Positions 1 to 5,464 are shown, counted from the first letter of the stretch. The stretch: 40,286 nucleotides of DNA from a bacterium (GCA_030697705.1 JAUYPE010000024.1:1-40286), one strand, 5' to 3'. Notes: generated from the letters alone by a model not told the origin. Numbers and translations are program-made.

Positions 1-519
1 ATGCTTGCGAGCGAGCTCGGTGCCGACGTGGCGATTGCCAAGAAAGGCGCGCTTCTGCACGATATCGGCAAGGCGGTTGACCACGAGGTGCAAGGCACGC
101 ATGTGGAGATCGGTCGGAGAATATTACAGAAATTCGGCGTAGATAATCGTGTTGTGCAGGCAATGCAATCTCACCATGAGGAGTACCCATACGAAACGTT
201 GGAGTCAATTATTGTCCAGACCGTGGATGCTATTTCTGCTTCACGCCCGGGCGCGCGTCGCGATAGCATTGAGAATTATCTCAAGCGCCTACAGGATCTT
301 GAGGGAATAGCTACCTCGTTTGGCGGCGTGGAGAAGGCGTATGCCATCTCGGCAGGACGCGAGATACGCATTTTTGTCACACCAGACAAGGTCAATGACT
401 TAGAGGCGCGCAATCTCGCCCGCGAAATAGCCGTGCGCGTGGAAAATGAGCTTAAATATCCGGGTGAGATCAAAGTCGTTGTCATCCGAGAGAACCGCGT
501 CATTGAGTTCGCACGCTAG
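1..519 (+). CDS. rny: Ribonuclease Y, C-terminal part (5' end outside window)
   Basis: This is the 3' end of a gene that begins upstream of the window, so the ATG at base 1 is probably internal. The protein carries the HD-domain phosphohydrolase signature (HDIGKAVDHE, residues 21-30), then the second metal-site region around SHHEEYPYET. It ends in the C-terminal region typical of RNase Y (GGVEKAYAISAGREIR and a terminal KVVVIRENRVIEFAR-like strand). RNase Y is a membrane-anchored endoribonuclease that starts mRNA decay. Its N-terminal anchor, coiled coil and KH domain would lie outside the window. The stop is TAG at 517-519. HD motif and C-terminal block together make the assignment firm. Confidence 0.93.
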   Translation: MLASELGADVAIAKKGALLHDIGKAVDHEVQGTHVEIGRRILQKFGVDNRVVQAMQSHHEEYPYETLESIIVQTVDAISASRPGARRDSIENYLKRLQDLEGIATSFGGVEKAYAISAGREIRIFVTPDKVNDLEARNLAREIAVRVENELKYPGEIKVVVIRENRVIEFAR

Positions 520-848
520 CACCACTCCCCTCTTTCACAATGACAGGACGGGGATACCCTTCCCTGCTTGTCATTGTGAGCCCCGTTGCGTGGCGTGGCA
601 ATCTAAAATCTTTAGCAGGTTGAGTTTTCGCCTCTTGTGCGGTATTCTTTAGGTGTAATAAATCTATAATTTACACCCCCCAAACTCCACTCCGTCATTC
701 AGAGCGTTAGCGAAGAATCCCGTAAGAGTCCAGAAGATGTCGGGATTCCTCCATCACGGGACGCTTGCTGGCAGTCGTTGCGCTCGGAATGAATGATGAA
801 CAAAAAGGTCGGCTCTCATCAATTATTTCGCTAAGATAAACAATCCAT
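520..848. other. Intergenic stretch holding repeat material, no gene seen
   Basis: About 330 bases lie between rny and the HU gene. At about 568-605 there is half of a REP-like unit (GTCATTGTGAGCC...GGCAATCT), and a full family-A repeat lies at 693-797. I see no credible coding sequence in either strand. The short open frames here are repeat translations. The HU promoter must lie at the right end, but no clear -35/-10 pair stands out. Confidence 0.7.
693..797. repeat. Family-A dispersed imperfect palindrome (copy 1)
   Basis: The unit opens with CGTCATTCAGAGCGTTAGCG and closes with CGCTCGGAATGAATGATG, with internal GAATCCCGT and CGGGATTCCTC segments that can pair. The same architecture recurs at 7719, 9400, 13620, 20201 and 22774, always between genes. 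This copy is more diverged at the right end (GAATGAATGA instead of GAATGACGG). Confidence 0.85.
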
Positions 849-1121
849 ATGAATAAAATGGGAATCGTGGACGCCGTAAGCACGAAGGTCGGCGCCACCA
901 AGAAAATGGCGGAGGAGGCGGTGGATACCGTTTTTGAGACGATCATGCATGAGCTGGGAAAAGGAGAAGAGGTCAGCATCGCCGGTTTTGGCTCTTTTTT
1001 GGCAAAAAAACGCCCCGCGCGCATGGGCGTGAACCCGCGCACTGGAGAAAAGATTCAGATCAAGGCAACCACCACGCCAAAGTTCCGCGCTGGTAAAGCC
1101 CTCAAAATGGCCGTAAAGTAG
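849..1121 (+). CDS. HU-family DNA-binding protein
   Basis: A 90-residue protein of normal HU/IHF length. Visible features are the N-terminal helix pair (MNKMGIVDAVSTKVGATKKM), the GEEVSIAGFGSFLAKKRPAR block and the DNA-binding arm with the family signature (GVNPRTGEKIQIKATTTPKF, residues 61-80). The protein bends DNA and compacts the nucleoid as a dimer. It is a single-gene unit that ends just before a strong hairpin terminator at 1161. HU versus IHF subunit cannot be decided, but a single copy in a reduced genome favours HU. Confidence 0.96.
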   Translation: MNKMGIVDAVSTKVGATKKMAEEAVDTVFETIMHELGKGEEVSIAGFGSFLAKKRPARMGVNPRTGEKIQIKATTTPKFRAGKALKMAVK

Positions 1122-1160
1122 CACTTCGTCCGGCAAATCGAGATTAGTAACATCTATTAT

Positions 1161-1190
1161 AAATCCGCCCCTCGGCGGATTTTATTATTT
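1161..1190 (+). terminator. Rho-independent terminator of the HU gene
   Basis: A perfect 9-bp stem (AAATCCGCC / GGCGGATTT) with a CCTC loop is followed by TATTATTTTT, about 40 bases past the HU stop. The stem core TCCGCC..GGCGGA resembles the hairpin units inserted in the tRNA relics at 2305 and 32696. Confidence 0.9.
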
Positions 1191-1207
1191 TTCAATGATC
1201 TTCTCAA

Positions 1208-1453
1208 CTACTTGTAGAAACAACGATGACACTTATTTGTTTTTAAATTACAGTATGATGGAACTCTGCCTGGTATAAATCTACTGCCATTAAAACTCCC
1301 ACACCAACATTCCGTATCCATGTGGCAAGAAGTATTTTCATTCGTTTCACCATACAAATAATCTGTCACAGGCTCTTTTTTGGCAAGAAACCAATACACG
1401 ACAATCAAAGAAATGGTTGTGATGAGGATAAGAAAAATTATTTTTGCTTTCAT
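1208..1453 (-). CDS. Small Cys-rich membrane-anchored protein, unknown function
   Basis: An 81-residue protein. The N-terminus is one hydrophobic segment (residues 3-23) after a short basic start, so it is probably a signal anchor with the rest outside the cytoplasm. The exposed part contains seven cysteines in the pattern C-x5-CWC...C-x6-C-x2-C, ending CHRCFYK. This suggests disulfides or a metal knot. Small proteins with a DTECWCGSFNG-like core seem recurrent in Patescibacteria (recollection, not a search). It is convergent with HU and lies 3' of tRNA-Gly on the same strand. Function unknown. Confidence 0.7.
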   Translation of the reverse strand: MKAKIIFLILITTISLIVVYWFLAKKEPVTDYLYGETNENTSCHMDTECWCGSFNGSRFIPGRVPSYCNLKTNKCHRCFYK

Positions 1454-1473
1454 CTTTTTACTTGCTTATTCTA

Positions 1474-1544
1474 AGCGGGTAGGGGGAATCGAACCCCCCG
1501 CTCGACATTGGAAGTGTCGTGTATTACCACTATACTATACCCGC
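1474..1544 (-). tRNA. tRNA-Gly (anticodon UCC)
   Basis: Read on the minus strand the 71-nt sequence folds as a cloverleaf with acceptor GCGGGTA/TACCCGC, D-arm around GTATAGTGGTAATAC, anticodon loop CTTCCAA (UCC) and T-arm GGGGG-TTCGATT-CCCCC. The discriminator is U and CCA is not encoded. Confidence 0.95.
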
Positions 1545-1554
1545 ATGACAGTCA

Positions 1555-2220
1555 CTAAATTTGCTGCATTACCGCATTAATCCATCCGGCAATTCTTCTA
1601 TGAGAACTTTTGAGACAAAAATCAGCATCTCTTTTCCTCACAGACAGACCAACTGTTCCATAAGGCAGTTTTCCATGTTTTAACGGAGATTTATCGGTTC
1701 TCCTGTCTATGACCACTTTCCCAAACTGACTAAGCGGAAATTGTAGCTCTTCTGACCAAAAACCAATAGCTTCTCCGGGGTCCGTATCGGGATAGCCATG
1801 CACGGTTATCTGAAAATTTTTTATTGAAAATCCCATAGATTCGCGCAACCATTTTATACATAGCTTCAAGATTTTTGGGTCAGCATTTACGACTCTTATT
1901 TCTTCCGTTGCCTTTGATCCTTCTCCAAGGTAAAGCCCGATACCCAACATGAACAAATCCCTAGGGGTAAGCGTACCGACTTCAGTCATACCTTGATTTT
2001 TCATCTTTTCAATATCAGCAAATTTTACATTTTGCTTATGTAGGGCTGATTTTAGTCTTGCTGTGCCTATTCTTTCTATCACCTCTTGATTTGGTACAAA
2101 TTTAATGTCGGTCAGCCAATTGCTCAAGGTACTTTTTGAGACACCAATTTTCTCCTTTATCATTCCATAGGAATAACCAGCTATTCTTAGATCTATTGCC
2201 TCTCTTCTATATGGATTCAT
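1555..2220 (-). CDS. HTH plus LAGLIDADG-like protein
   Basis: A 221-residue protein with two recognisable parts. Residues 5-40 form a Sin-like helix-turn-helix (RIAGYSYGMIKEKIGVSKST), typical of site-specific DNA binding. Residues 88-100 (FMLGIGLYLGEGSK) match the active-site helix of LAGLIDADG homing endonucleases, with Glu in the acidic position, followed by a beta-rich region to the C-terminus. It is not an intein or in an intron here. It stands alone between tRNA-Gly and tRNA-Pro. It could be a free-standing nuclease or a domesticated DNA-binding regulator. The start at 2220 is supported by a strong promoter (2228-2256) that puts the transcript start at about the ATG. Confidence 0.75.
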   Translation of the reverse strand: MNPYRREAIDLRIAGYSYGMIKEKIGVSKSTLSNWLTDIKFVPNQEVIERIGTARLKSALHKQNVKFADIEKMKNQGMTEVGTLTPRDLFMLGIGLYLGEGSKATEEIRVVNADPKILKLCIKWLRESMGFSIKNFQITVHGYPDTDPGEAIGFWSEELQFPLSQFGKVVIDRRTDKSPLKHGKLPYGTVGLSVRKRDADFCLKSSHRRIAGWINAVMQQI

Positions 2221-2227
2221 CTACCAT

Positions 2228-2256
2228 ATTATAATAATATACACGTGAAGGTTCAA
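2228..2256 (-). promoter_or_regulatory. Sigma70-type promoter, near-leaderless, for the HTH/LAGLIDADG-like gene
   Basis: On the minus strand a TTGAAC -35 and a perfect TATAAT -10 are separated by 17 bases. The -10 ends only 7 bases before the ATG at 2220, so transcription should start at or within a base or two of the start codon. Confidence 0.75.
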
Positions 2257-2261
2257 TTTAG

Positions 2262-2270
2262 TTATCCACA
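2262..2270 (+). other. Single perfect DnaA-box sequence
   Basis: TTATCCACA matches the bacterial DnaA-box consensus exactly. It stands alone next to the promoter of the HTH gene, with no cluster of boxes or AT-rich unwinding element, so on its own it does not mark an origin. It is recorded because the parS-like cluster begins only about 180 bases away. Confidence 0.4.
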
Positions 2271-2286
2271 ATTTAATATTGAATGA

Positions 2287-2354
2287 TCGGAGCGCCGGGA
2301 ATCGCCAGCCCAAGGCTGGTCCGCCTCGGGCGGAAACCCGGTCCTCGTGTACCC
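2287..2354 (-). pseudogene. 3'-half copy of tRNA-Pro with a 30-bp insertion in the T-loop
   Basis: Bases 2287-2304 and 2335-2354 together repeat, without mismatch, the 38 bases at 2376-2413, which are the 3' half of the neighbouring tRNA-Pro from the second anticodon base to the discriminator. Between them sits a 30-base double hairpin (2305-2334). On the tRNA strand the insertion falls between T55 and C56 of the T-loop. The 5' half of a tRNA is absent, so this cannot be an ordinary tRNA. Confidence 0.85.
2305..2334. repeat. 30-bp double-hairpin element inside the tRNA-Pro relic
   Basis: Two 15-base hairpins stand in tandem: CCAGCC-CAA-GGCTGG followed by TCCGCC-TCG-GGCGGA. An element of the same length, architecture and tRNA-relative orientation interrupts the tRNA relic at 32696-32725, at the same T-loop position. 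Confidence 0.85.
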
Positions 2355-2375
2355 TCGCCCCACGAGAAACGCCTC

Positions 2376-2446
2376 TCGGAGCGCCGGGAATCGAACCCGG
2401 TCCTCGTGTACCCAAAACACGCATACTGCCGGTATACTACGCTCCG
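2376..2446 (-). tRNA. tRNA-Pro (anticodon UGG)
   Basis: A 71-nt minus-strand cloverleaf: acceptor CGGAGCG/CGCTCCG, anticodon stem CGTGT/ACACG with loop TTTGGGT (UGG), T-arm CCGGG-TTCGATT-CCCGG, discriminator A. No CCA is encoded. A parS-like site starts 5 bases upstream of it. Confidence 0.95.
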
Positions 2447-2450
2447 TCCT

Positions 2451-2466
2451 TGTTTCACATGAAACA
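2451..2466. other. parS: parS-like site 1 (one mismatch)
   Basis: TGTTTCACATGAAACA differs from the ParB-site consensus TGTTNCACGTGAAACA at one central base but keeps both arms. It lies between tRNA-Pro and the 3' end of yraN. Confidence 0.6.
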
Positions 2467-2471
2467 CTCCC

Positions 2472-2861
2472 CTATCTATATTCAACTCCCATAACTGCAT
2501 TTGGGATATGCCTTATTCTAGCTTTTTTTGTGATTTTATCAAGCGTAATCGCAAGAATGTCTATTTGCCACGGCTGGTCTATTCTATACTGATGTTCCAA
2601 AAGATAAATCTGACTCGTCTTTCTTAATCTATGTCCCTTTTTTCTATTCACGCTCTGTTCGGGCAAAAACGCACTCCCCTCTTGTTCTATCCTTGTCTTC
2701 ACCTCAAAAAATATAATACTCCCCTTCTTTGAGGCGACAATATCAAGCTCTCCATAAGGCCGTAGAAAATTCCGTTCAACAATTTTATAGCCCTTACCAG
2801 TCAGATACGACACAGCGATCTCCTCCCCCACATCACCAAATATCCTTTTTTGAGACGGCAT
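2472..2861 (-). CDS. yraN: YraN/UPF0102-family endonuclease-like protein
   Basis: A 129-residue protein of normal family length. The restriction-endonuclease-like core is visible: GDVGEEIAVSYLTGKGYKIV at residues 10-29, RNFLRPYGELDIVASK with the catalytic-type E and D, then FFEVKTR with the E-x-K of the PD-(D/E)XK fold. The C-terminus contains the expected IDILAI strand. The family is widespread, often near rnhB or ribosomal genes. Its physiological substrate is not established. The ATG at 2861 is preceded by the unusual TGTCCT/AGGACA array at 2868-2948. Confidence 0.92.
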   Translation of the reverse strand: MPSQKRIFGDVGEEIAVSYLTGKGYKIVERNFLRPYGELDIVASKKGSIIFFEVKTRIEQEGSAFLPEQSVNRKKGHRLRKTSQIYLLEHQYRIDQPWQIDILAITLDKITKKARIRHIPNAVMGVEYR

Positions 2862-2867
2862 AGTATA

Positions 2868-2948
2868 TATAGGACATATTTATTGATAAAGGACACATTA
2901 ATAATGTCCTTAATAGGTAAACATGTCCTATATAAATAAATGTCCTTT
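2868..2948. promoter_or_regulatory. Array of five AGGACA/TGTCCT half-sites upstream of yraN
   Basis: In about 80 AT-rich bases the heptamer core occurs at 2871 (AGGACAT), 2889 (AAGGACA), 2905 (TGTCCTT), 2923 (ATGTCCTA) and 2941 (TGTCCTT). The left copies point one way and the right copies the other. This makes an inner dyad (AAGGACA-9 nt-TGTCCTT) nested in an outer one (TATAGGACAT...ATGTCCTATA). It could be an operator array or a cruciform-forming site, or it could terminate the gene upstream on the minus strand. No known regulator consensus is claimed. Confidence 0.6.
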
Positions 2949-3063
2949 ATTATTTAAGACATGCTAAAGCGGTAAAAAACCCTTCACGGACACCGAGGCG
3001 AGAGTCGCGATAATGAGAGAAGAATCGCTCTGAATTAGCCGTATCTATGGGACTTACCTCAAT

Positions 3064-3079
3064 AGTTTCACGTGAAACA
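3064..3079. other. parS: parS-like site 2 (inside the PgeF fragment)
   Basis: AGTTTCACGTGAAACA matches 15 of 16 consensus positions, including the full central CACGTG. It lies within the coding frame, where it encodes the GVSRET segment. Confidence 0.75.
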
Positions 3080-3253
3080 CCTTTGTTTATAAGCATTTCA
3101 CGATTAATACCAGGAATATCAATATGGCACTTATTTGACTTATCGCGATCAACAAAGCTCACCCACTCCTCTTGCTCAAACTCTTTTAGTAAATAATCAA
3201 GGGTATAGGATTGACGCTTAATCCCGGGGTCGATACCAATGATCAAATCCTCT

Positions 3254-3269
3254 TGTTTCACGTGAAACA
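3254..3269. other. parS: parS-like site 3 (perfect palindrome)
   Basis: TGTTTCACGTGAAACA is a perfect 16-bp palindrome fitting the ParB/Spo0J consensus TGTTNCACGTGAAACA. It overlaps the first codons of the PgeF fragment. Confidence 0.85.
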
Positions 3270-3282
3270 TCCAATCTATCTA

Positions 3283-3340
3283 TGGGCATTGCAGGGATCG
3301 AACTTCTGACCTTTCCGATGTGAACGGAGCGCTATTCCGA
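3283..3340 (-). pseudogene. Partial tRNA-Val copy downstream of tRNA-Val
   Basis: A 34-base core (GGATCGAACTTCTGACC... on the plus strand) is identical to the intact tRNA-Val at 3367-3438 and covers the anticodon arm, variable loop and 5' T-arm. The 3' strand of the T-stem and the acceptor strand are replaced, so the T-stem cannot close, and the 5' part decays after the anticodon arm. It is the second tRNA in this stretch with a broken copy on its 3' side. Confidence 0.8.
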
Positions 3341-3366
3341 GAGATTGTTTTATTGCGAATAGAAAG

Positions 3367-3438
3367 TGGGCGGTAGAAGGATCGAACTTCTGACCTTTCC
3401 GATGTGAACGGAACGCTCTACCACTGAGCTAACCGCCC
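3367..3438 (-). tRNA. tRNA-Val (anticodon CAC)
   Basis: A 72-nt minus-strand cloverleaf: acceptor GGGCGGT/ACCGCCC, D-arm GCTCAGTGGTAGAGC, anticodon stem TTCCG/CGGAA with loop TTCACAT (CAC), T-arm AGAAG-TTCGATC-CTTCT. Discriminator A, CCA not encoded. Confidence 0.94.
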
Positions 3439-3469
3439 ACTTTCTATTCGTTTTTTAAGAAAGAATCTC

Positions 3470-3519
3470 ACAAAAAGCAAAAACATTTGCTTTTTGTCCA
3501 CTTCGCTGAACTACGCGGG
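3470..3519 (-). repeat. Long palindrome joined to a tRNA 5'-end-like sequence
   Basis: Bases 3470-3481 and 3486-3497 form a perfect 12-bp inverted repeat (ACAAAAAGCAAA / TTTGCTTTTTGT) with a 4-base loop. It is followed, on the plus strand, by CACTTCGCTGAACTACGCGG, which resembles the 5' acceptor and D-arm of a minus-strand tRNA. A very similar composite lies at 8299-8346. Both are upstream of tRNA genes (Val and Thr). Confidence 0.65.
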
Positions 3520-3623
3520 GGCAAGCCCCTACGGTTTCTGCTCCTAAGCTAAATATTCCCAGAAACAATCTATTATCAGTTCTCATCCTATACAAAAAAA
3601 CAACTCGTGGCAATTATAATCAT

Positions 3624-3654
3624 AAAACCGCCTCCTTTATACCGAGACGGTTTT
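3624..3654 (-). terminator. Terminator after the winged-helix gene
   Basis: AAAACCGCCTC and GAGACGGTTTT form an 11-position stem with one mismatch around a 9-base loop. It stands 8 bases beyond the stop of the gene at 3662. The T-run on the minus strand is only the stem's own TTTT, so it is a moderate terminator. Confidence 0.6.
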
Positions 3655-3661
3655 ATAAGGG

Positions 3662-4276
3662 TCAACTTAATTTGTTAATCAACTTCTCGTGCGGATACTC
3701 AAGAATATCACGCAGGAAGCGGTCAAACATCGTCCTGCGATACTTATACTCATCGGTGTCCATCATCGTATAGCTGATTGTCTTGCCCATATCCGACTCA
3801 ACAAGCGCCAAAAAACGCTCTATTTTTCGCTTTGGTATATCGTCTCCCACAATAAGAAGATCCGTCCGGGAACGCTCCGTATTGAGGAATACTCCAGCGA
3901 CAACAGCAAGCTTCACCTTTCCCAGCGACTTGATCTGGCTTAACAGGCGCTTATGAGACGAGGTGGAAGCTCTAATAAAGAGATCATGAAGCTCGTCTTT
4001 AATGGCAAGTGCCTCATTGAGGCCGTAAGAGGCAACTTTTTTCTTATTTTTTACGGGACGAACTCCATTCTCCAAATCCTTGAGTGGAACGAGACGTTTA
4101 ATGACAACATGAAGATTGACAAGCTTGATAAGCTCCGTTCTGGCCCTGCTCGGCTGAACCTGGGTACGATTAACAATTTGTTCAACCGTAAAACGATCCT
4201 GCGGATTCTGGAGAAAGAGCCGCAACAGGCGAACCTTTGGGACCGATTCAAACAGTTTTTCAAGGAGTTGTTCCAT
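3662..4276 (-). CDS. Winged-helix protein with nucleotidyltransferase-like C-terminal domain
   Basis: A 204-residue protein. Residues 1-65 look like a winged helix (KVRLLRLFLQNPQDRFTVEQ, then RARTELIKLVNLHVVIKR). The remainder (residues 115-204, KLAVVAGVFLNTERSRTDLL, IVGDDIPKRKIERFLALVES) resembles the minimal nucleotidyltransferase fold seen fused to HTH domains in Patescibacteria. The usual GSxAxG-type active motif is not convincing, so the domain may be non-catalytic. It directly follows rplL on the same strand. A parS-like site abuts its ATG. It is likely a transcriptional regulator; target unknown. Confidence 0.7.
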   Translation of the reverse strand: MEQLLEKLFESVPKVRLLRLFLQNPQDRFTVEQIVNRTQVQPSRARTELIKLVNLHVVIKRLVPLKDLENGVRPVKNKKKVASYGLNEALAIKDELHDLFIRASTSSHKRLLSQIKSLGKVKLAVVAGVFLNTERSRTDLLIVGDDIPKRKIERFLALVESDMGKTISYTMMDTDEYKYRRTMFDRFLRDILEYPHEKLINKLS

Positions 4277-4291
4277 GTTTCACGTGAAACG
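4276..4291. other. parS: parS-like site 4
   Basis: TGTTTCACGTGAAACG matches 15 of 16 consensus positions. It lies between rplL and the winged-helix gene and touches the start codon of the latter. Confidence 0.75.
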
Positions 4292-4316
4292 GACTAACAA
4301 AAAACGATATAATTTG

Positions 4317-4697
4317 CTATTTAATCGTCACTTTCGCTCCCGCCTCTTCCAGCTTCTTTTTCATGTCCTCCGCCTCTTCCTTTGTGATATTCTCCTTTAC
4401 CACTTTCGGTGCAGCATCAACAATATCCTTTGCTTCTTTCAAGCCAAGCGTAGTAATCTCGCGAAGGGCTTTAATGACCTGTATCTTCTGCGCACCACCC
4501 TCCGTCAGCTCAACGGCAAATGAAGTTTTCTCCACTTTCTTCTCACCCTCATCACCACCTGCACCACCCGGCATGGCACCCATCATCATCGGCATAGCCA
4601 CCGATACGCCAAATCGCTCCTCAACCGCCTTTACAAGCTCCGAAAGCTCAAGAACTGTCATCTTCTCAATCACCTCCAACATTTGATCTTTTGACAT
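4317..4697 (-). CDS. rplL: 50S ribosomal protein L7/L12 (bL12)
   Basis: A 126-residue protein. The N-terminal dimerisation helix pair ([20 protein letters not shown]) is followed by an Ala/Met/Gly-rich hinge (residues 33-50), then the conserved factor-binding globular domain ([40 protein letters not shown]) ending [12 protein letters not shown]. It forms the stalk on L10 that recruits translation GTPases. It lies 90 bases downstream of rplJ in the same transcription unit, with a parS-like site in the gap. Confidence 0.97.
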   Translation of the reverse strand: MSKDQMLEVIEKMTVLELSELVKAVEERFGVSVAMPMMMGAMPGGAGGDEGEKKVEKTSFAVELTEGGAQKIQVIKALREITTLGLKEAKDIVDAAPKVVKENITKEEAEDMKKKLEEAGAKVTIK

Positions 4698-4736
4698 ATT
4701 TACTTAAATATTCGCCTCCGAAGAATTGGGACACGA

Positions 4737-4752
4737 TGTTTCACGTGGAACA
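4737..4752. other. parS: parS-like site 5 (canonical on the minus strand)
   Basis: Read on the minus strand this is TGTTCCACGTGAAACA, an exact match to the classical Bacillus parS sequence. It lies in the rplJ-rplL intergenic gap. Confidence 0.85.
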
Positions 4753-4787
4753 CTCCTTCACCGGCATTTTATCTTTATAATTCAGCG

Positions 4788-5306
4788 TTATGCCTTTTGG
4801 TCTCTCACTTTAGCCAGAACAATAGCTATATTCCGAATGTTCGCCTGCAATGCCCCTGCAAGCCCTCTCATAGGCCCTGCAAGCGCGCTCGCGACCTGTC
4901 CAAGAAGAATCTCACGTCCCGGTAGCTTGGCGAGAGCAACAACATCCCTCTTGGTCATAAGACGCGTACCGAGCAAACCGCTCACCACCTGGAACGTCTC
5001 GTTTTCTTTACTGAACTTCAAGAGCGTCTTGGCAGGTAACGCCTCGTCGCCGTAGCCGAATACCACTCCGATCTCACCCTCAAACTCCTTCGTCTTCACC
5101 TTTGAACCAATAGCGTCCAAAGCGCGGTCTATGAGCGTCTTACGGGCTATCTTGAACTCCGCATGGTCTTTTTTAAGCGTCCGGCGCAAGGCCTGCATCT
5201 TCGCCACCGAAATACCAGGAAAACGACCGAAAAACACCACGCGCATACGCGCAAAGGACTTCGTCATCTCCGCCACAATCTCGGCTTTTTTCTCTTTGTT
5301 TATCAT
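4788..5306 (-). CDS. rplJ: 50S ribosomal protein L10 (uL10)
   Basis: A 172-residue protein of normal length. The N-terminal rRNA-binding domain is recognisable (MINKEKKAEIVAEMTKSFAR, FFGRFPGISVAKMQALRRTL, FKIARKTLIDRAL). The C-terminal helix that holds L12 dimers follows (LAGALQANIRNIAIVLAKVR). It is the base of the ribosomal stalk. The gene is first in a rplJ-rplL unit without rplK/rplA upstream, and is preceded by an L10-type leader/attenuator (5318-5456). Confidence 0.96.
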   Translation of the reverse strand: MINKEKKAEIVAEMTKSFARMRVVFFGRFPGISVAKMQALRRTLKKDHAEFKIARKTLIDRALDAIGSKVKTKEFEGEIGVVFGYGDEALPAKTLLKFSKENETFQVVSGLLGTRLMTKRDVVALAKLPGREILLGQVASALAGPMRGLAGALQANIRNIAIVLAKVRDQKA

Positions 5307-5317
5307 AGATTTGGCAC

Positions 5318-5456
5318 AAAAAAATCGCCCTCCTAAGCGACATGGTTGCCCCCTGATGCTACATAATGGGGCAGGGGGAGAGATTCCTCGGCCGGACTCA
5401 TTTGTTTGCCGGCGGTCTTAGGAGATGTTTCAAGAGTACCTGAACGGGCGATTCGT
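5318..5456 (-). ncRNA. L10-type ribosomal leader with terminator hairpin
   Basis: On the minus strand the leader opens with AATCGCCC (complement of 5446-5453) and CTCCTAAG (complement of 5417-5424). Its end reads CTTAGGAGGGCGATT followed by a T-run (complement of 5318-5337), so the last segment pairs with both opening segments across a 21-base internal loop. Inside are the CCTAAGACCGCCGG and CCGGCCGAGG elements that resemble the L10 leader motif. The whole fold ends in Us, which fits feedback termination by the L10-L12 complex. Assignment rests on motif and position; a covariance-model search was not possible. Confidence 0.72.
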
Positions 5457-5464
5457 GTCAAATT

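Larger units (their letters stand above)
2950..3270 (-). pseudogene. C-terminal fragment of a PgeF/YfiH (laccase-domain) protein
   Basis: A 106-residue frame matches only the C-terminal half of the PgeF/YfiH purine-nucleoside phosphorylase/oxidase family: an IGIDPGIKRQSYTLDYLL block (compare family IGPGI..CCYEVG), IEVSPIDTANSERFFSHYRD and the terminal GVREGFFTALA. Family members run about 230-250 residues and bind metal through His/Cys residues in the N-terminal half, which is missing. The usual Cys in the L-C-T-x-C segment is also absent. The first codons (MFHVKQ) are supplied by a parS-like palindrome. It is either a decayed gene or a re-started fragment. Confidence 0.6.

Noticed and set aside
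2262-2270. DnaA box as evidence of an origin (another at 12936-12944)
   Set aside because: Only isolated boxes are present, one of them inside a coding region, with no cluster, AT-rich unwinding element, dnaA or dnaN. The parS cluster is the better hint of origin proximity.
4275-4523. Plus-strand frame starting MFHVKR
   Set aside because: The start is the parS-like palindrome and the rest is antisense to rplL.
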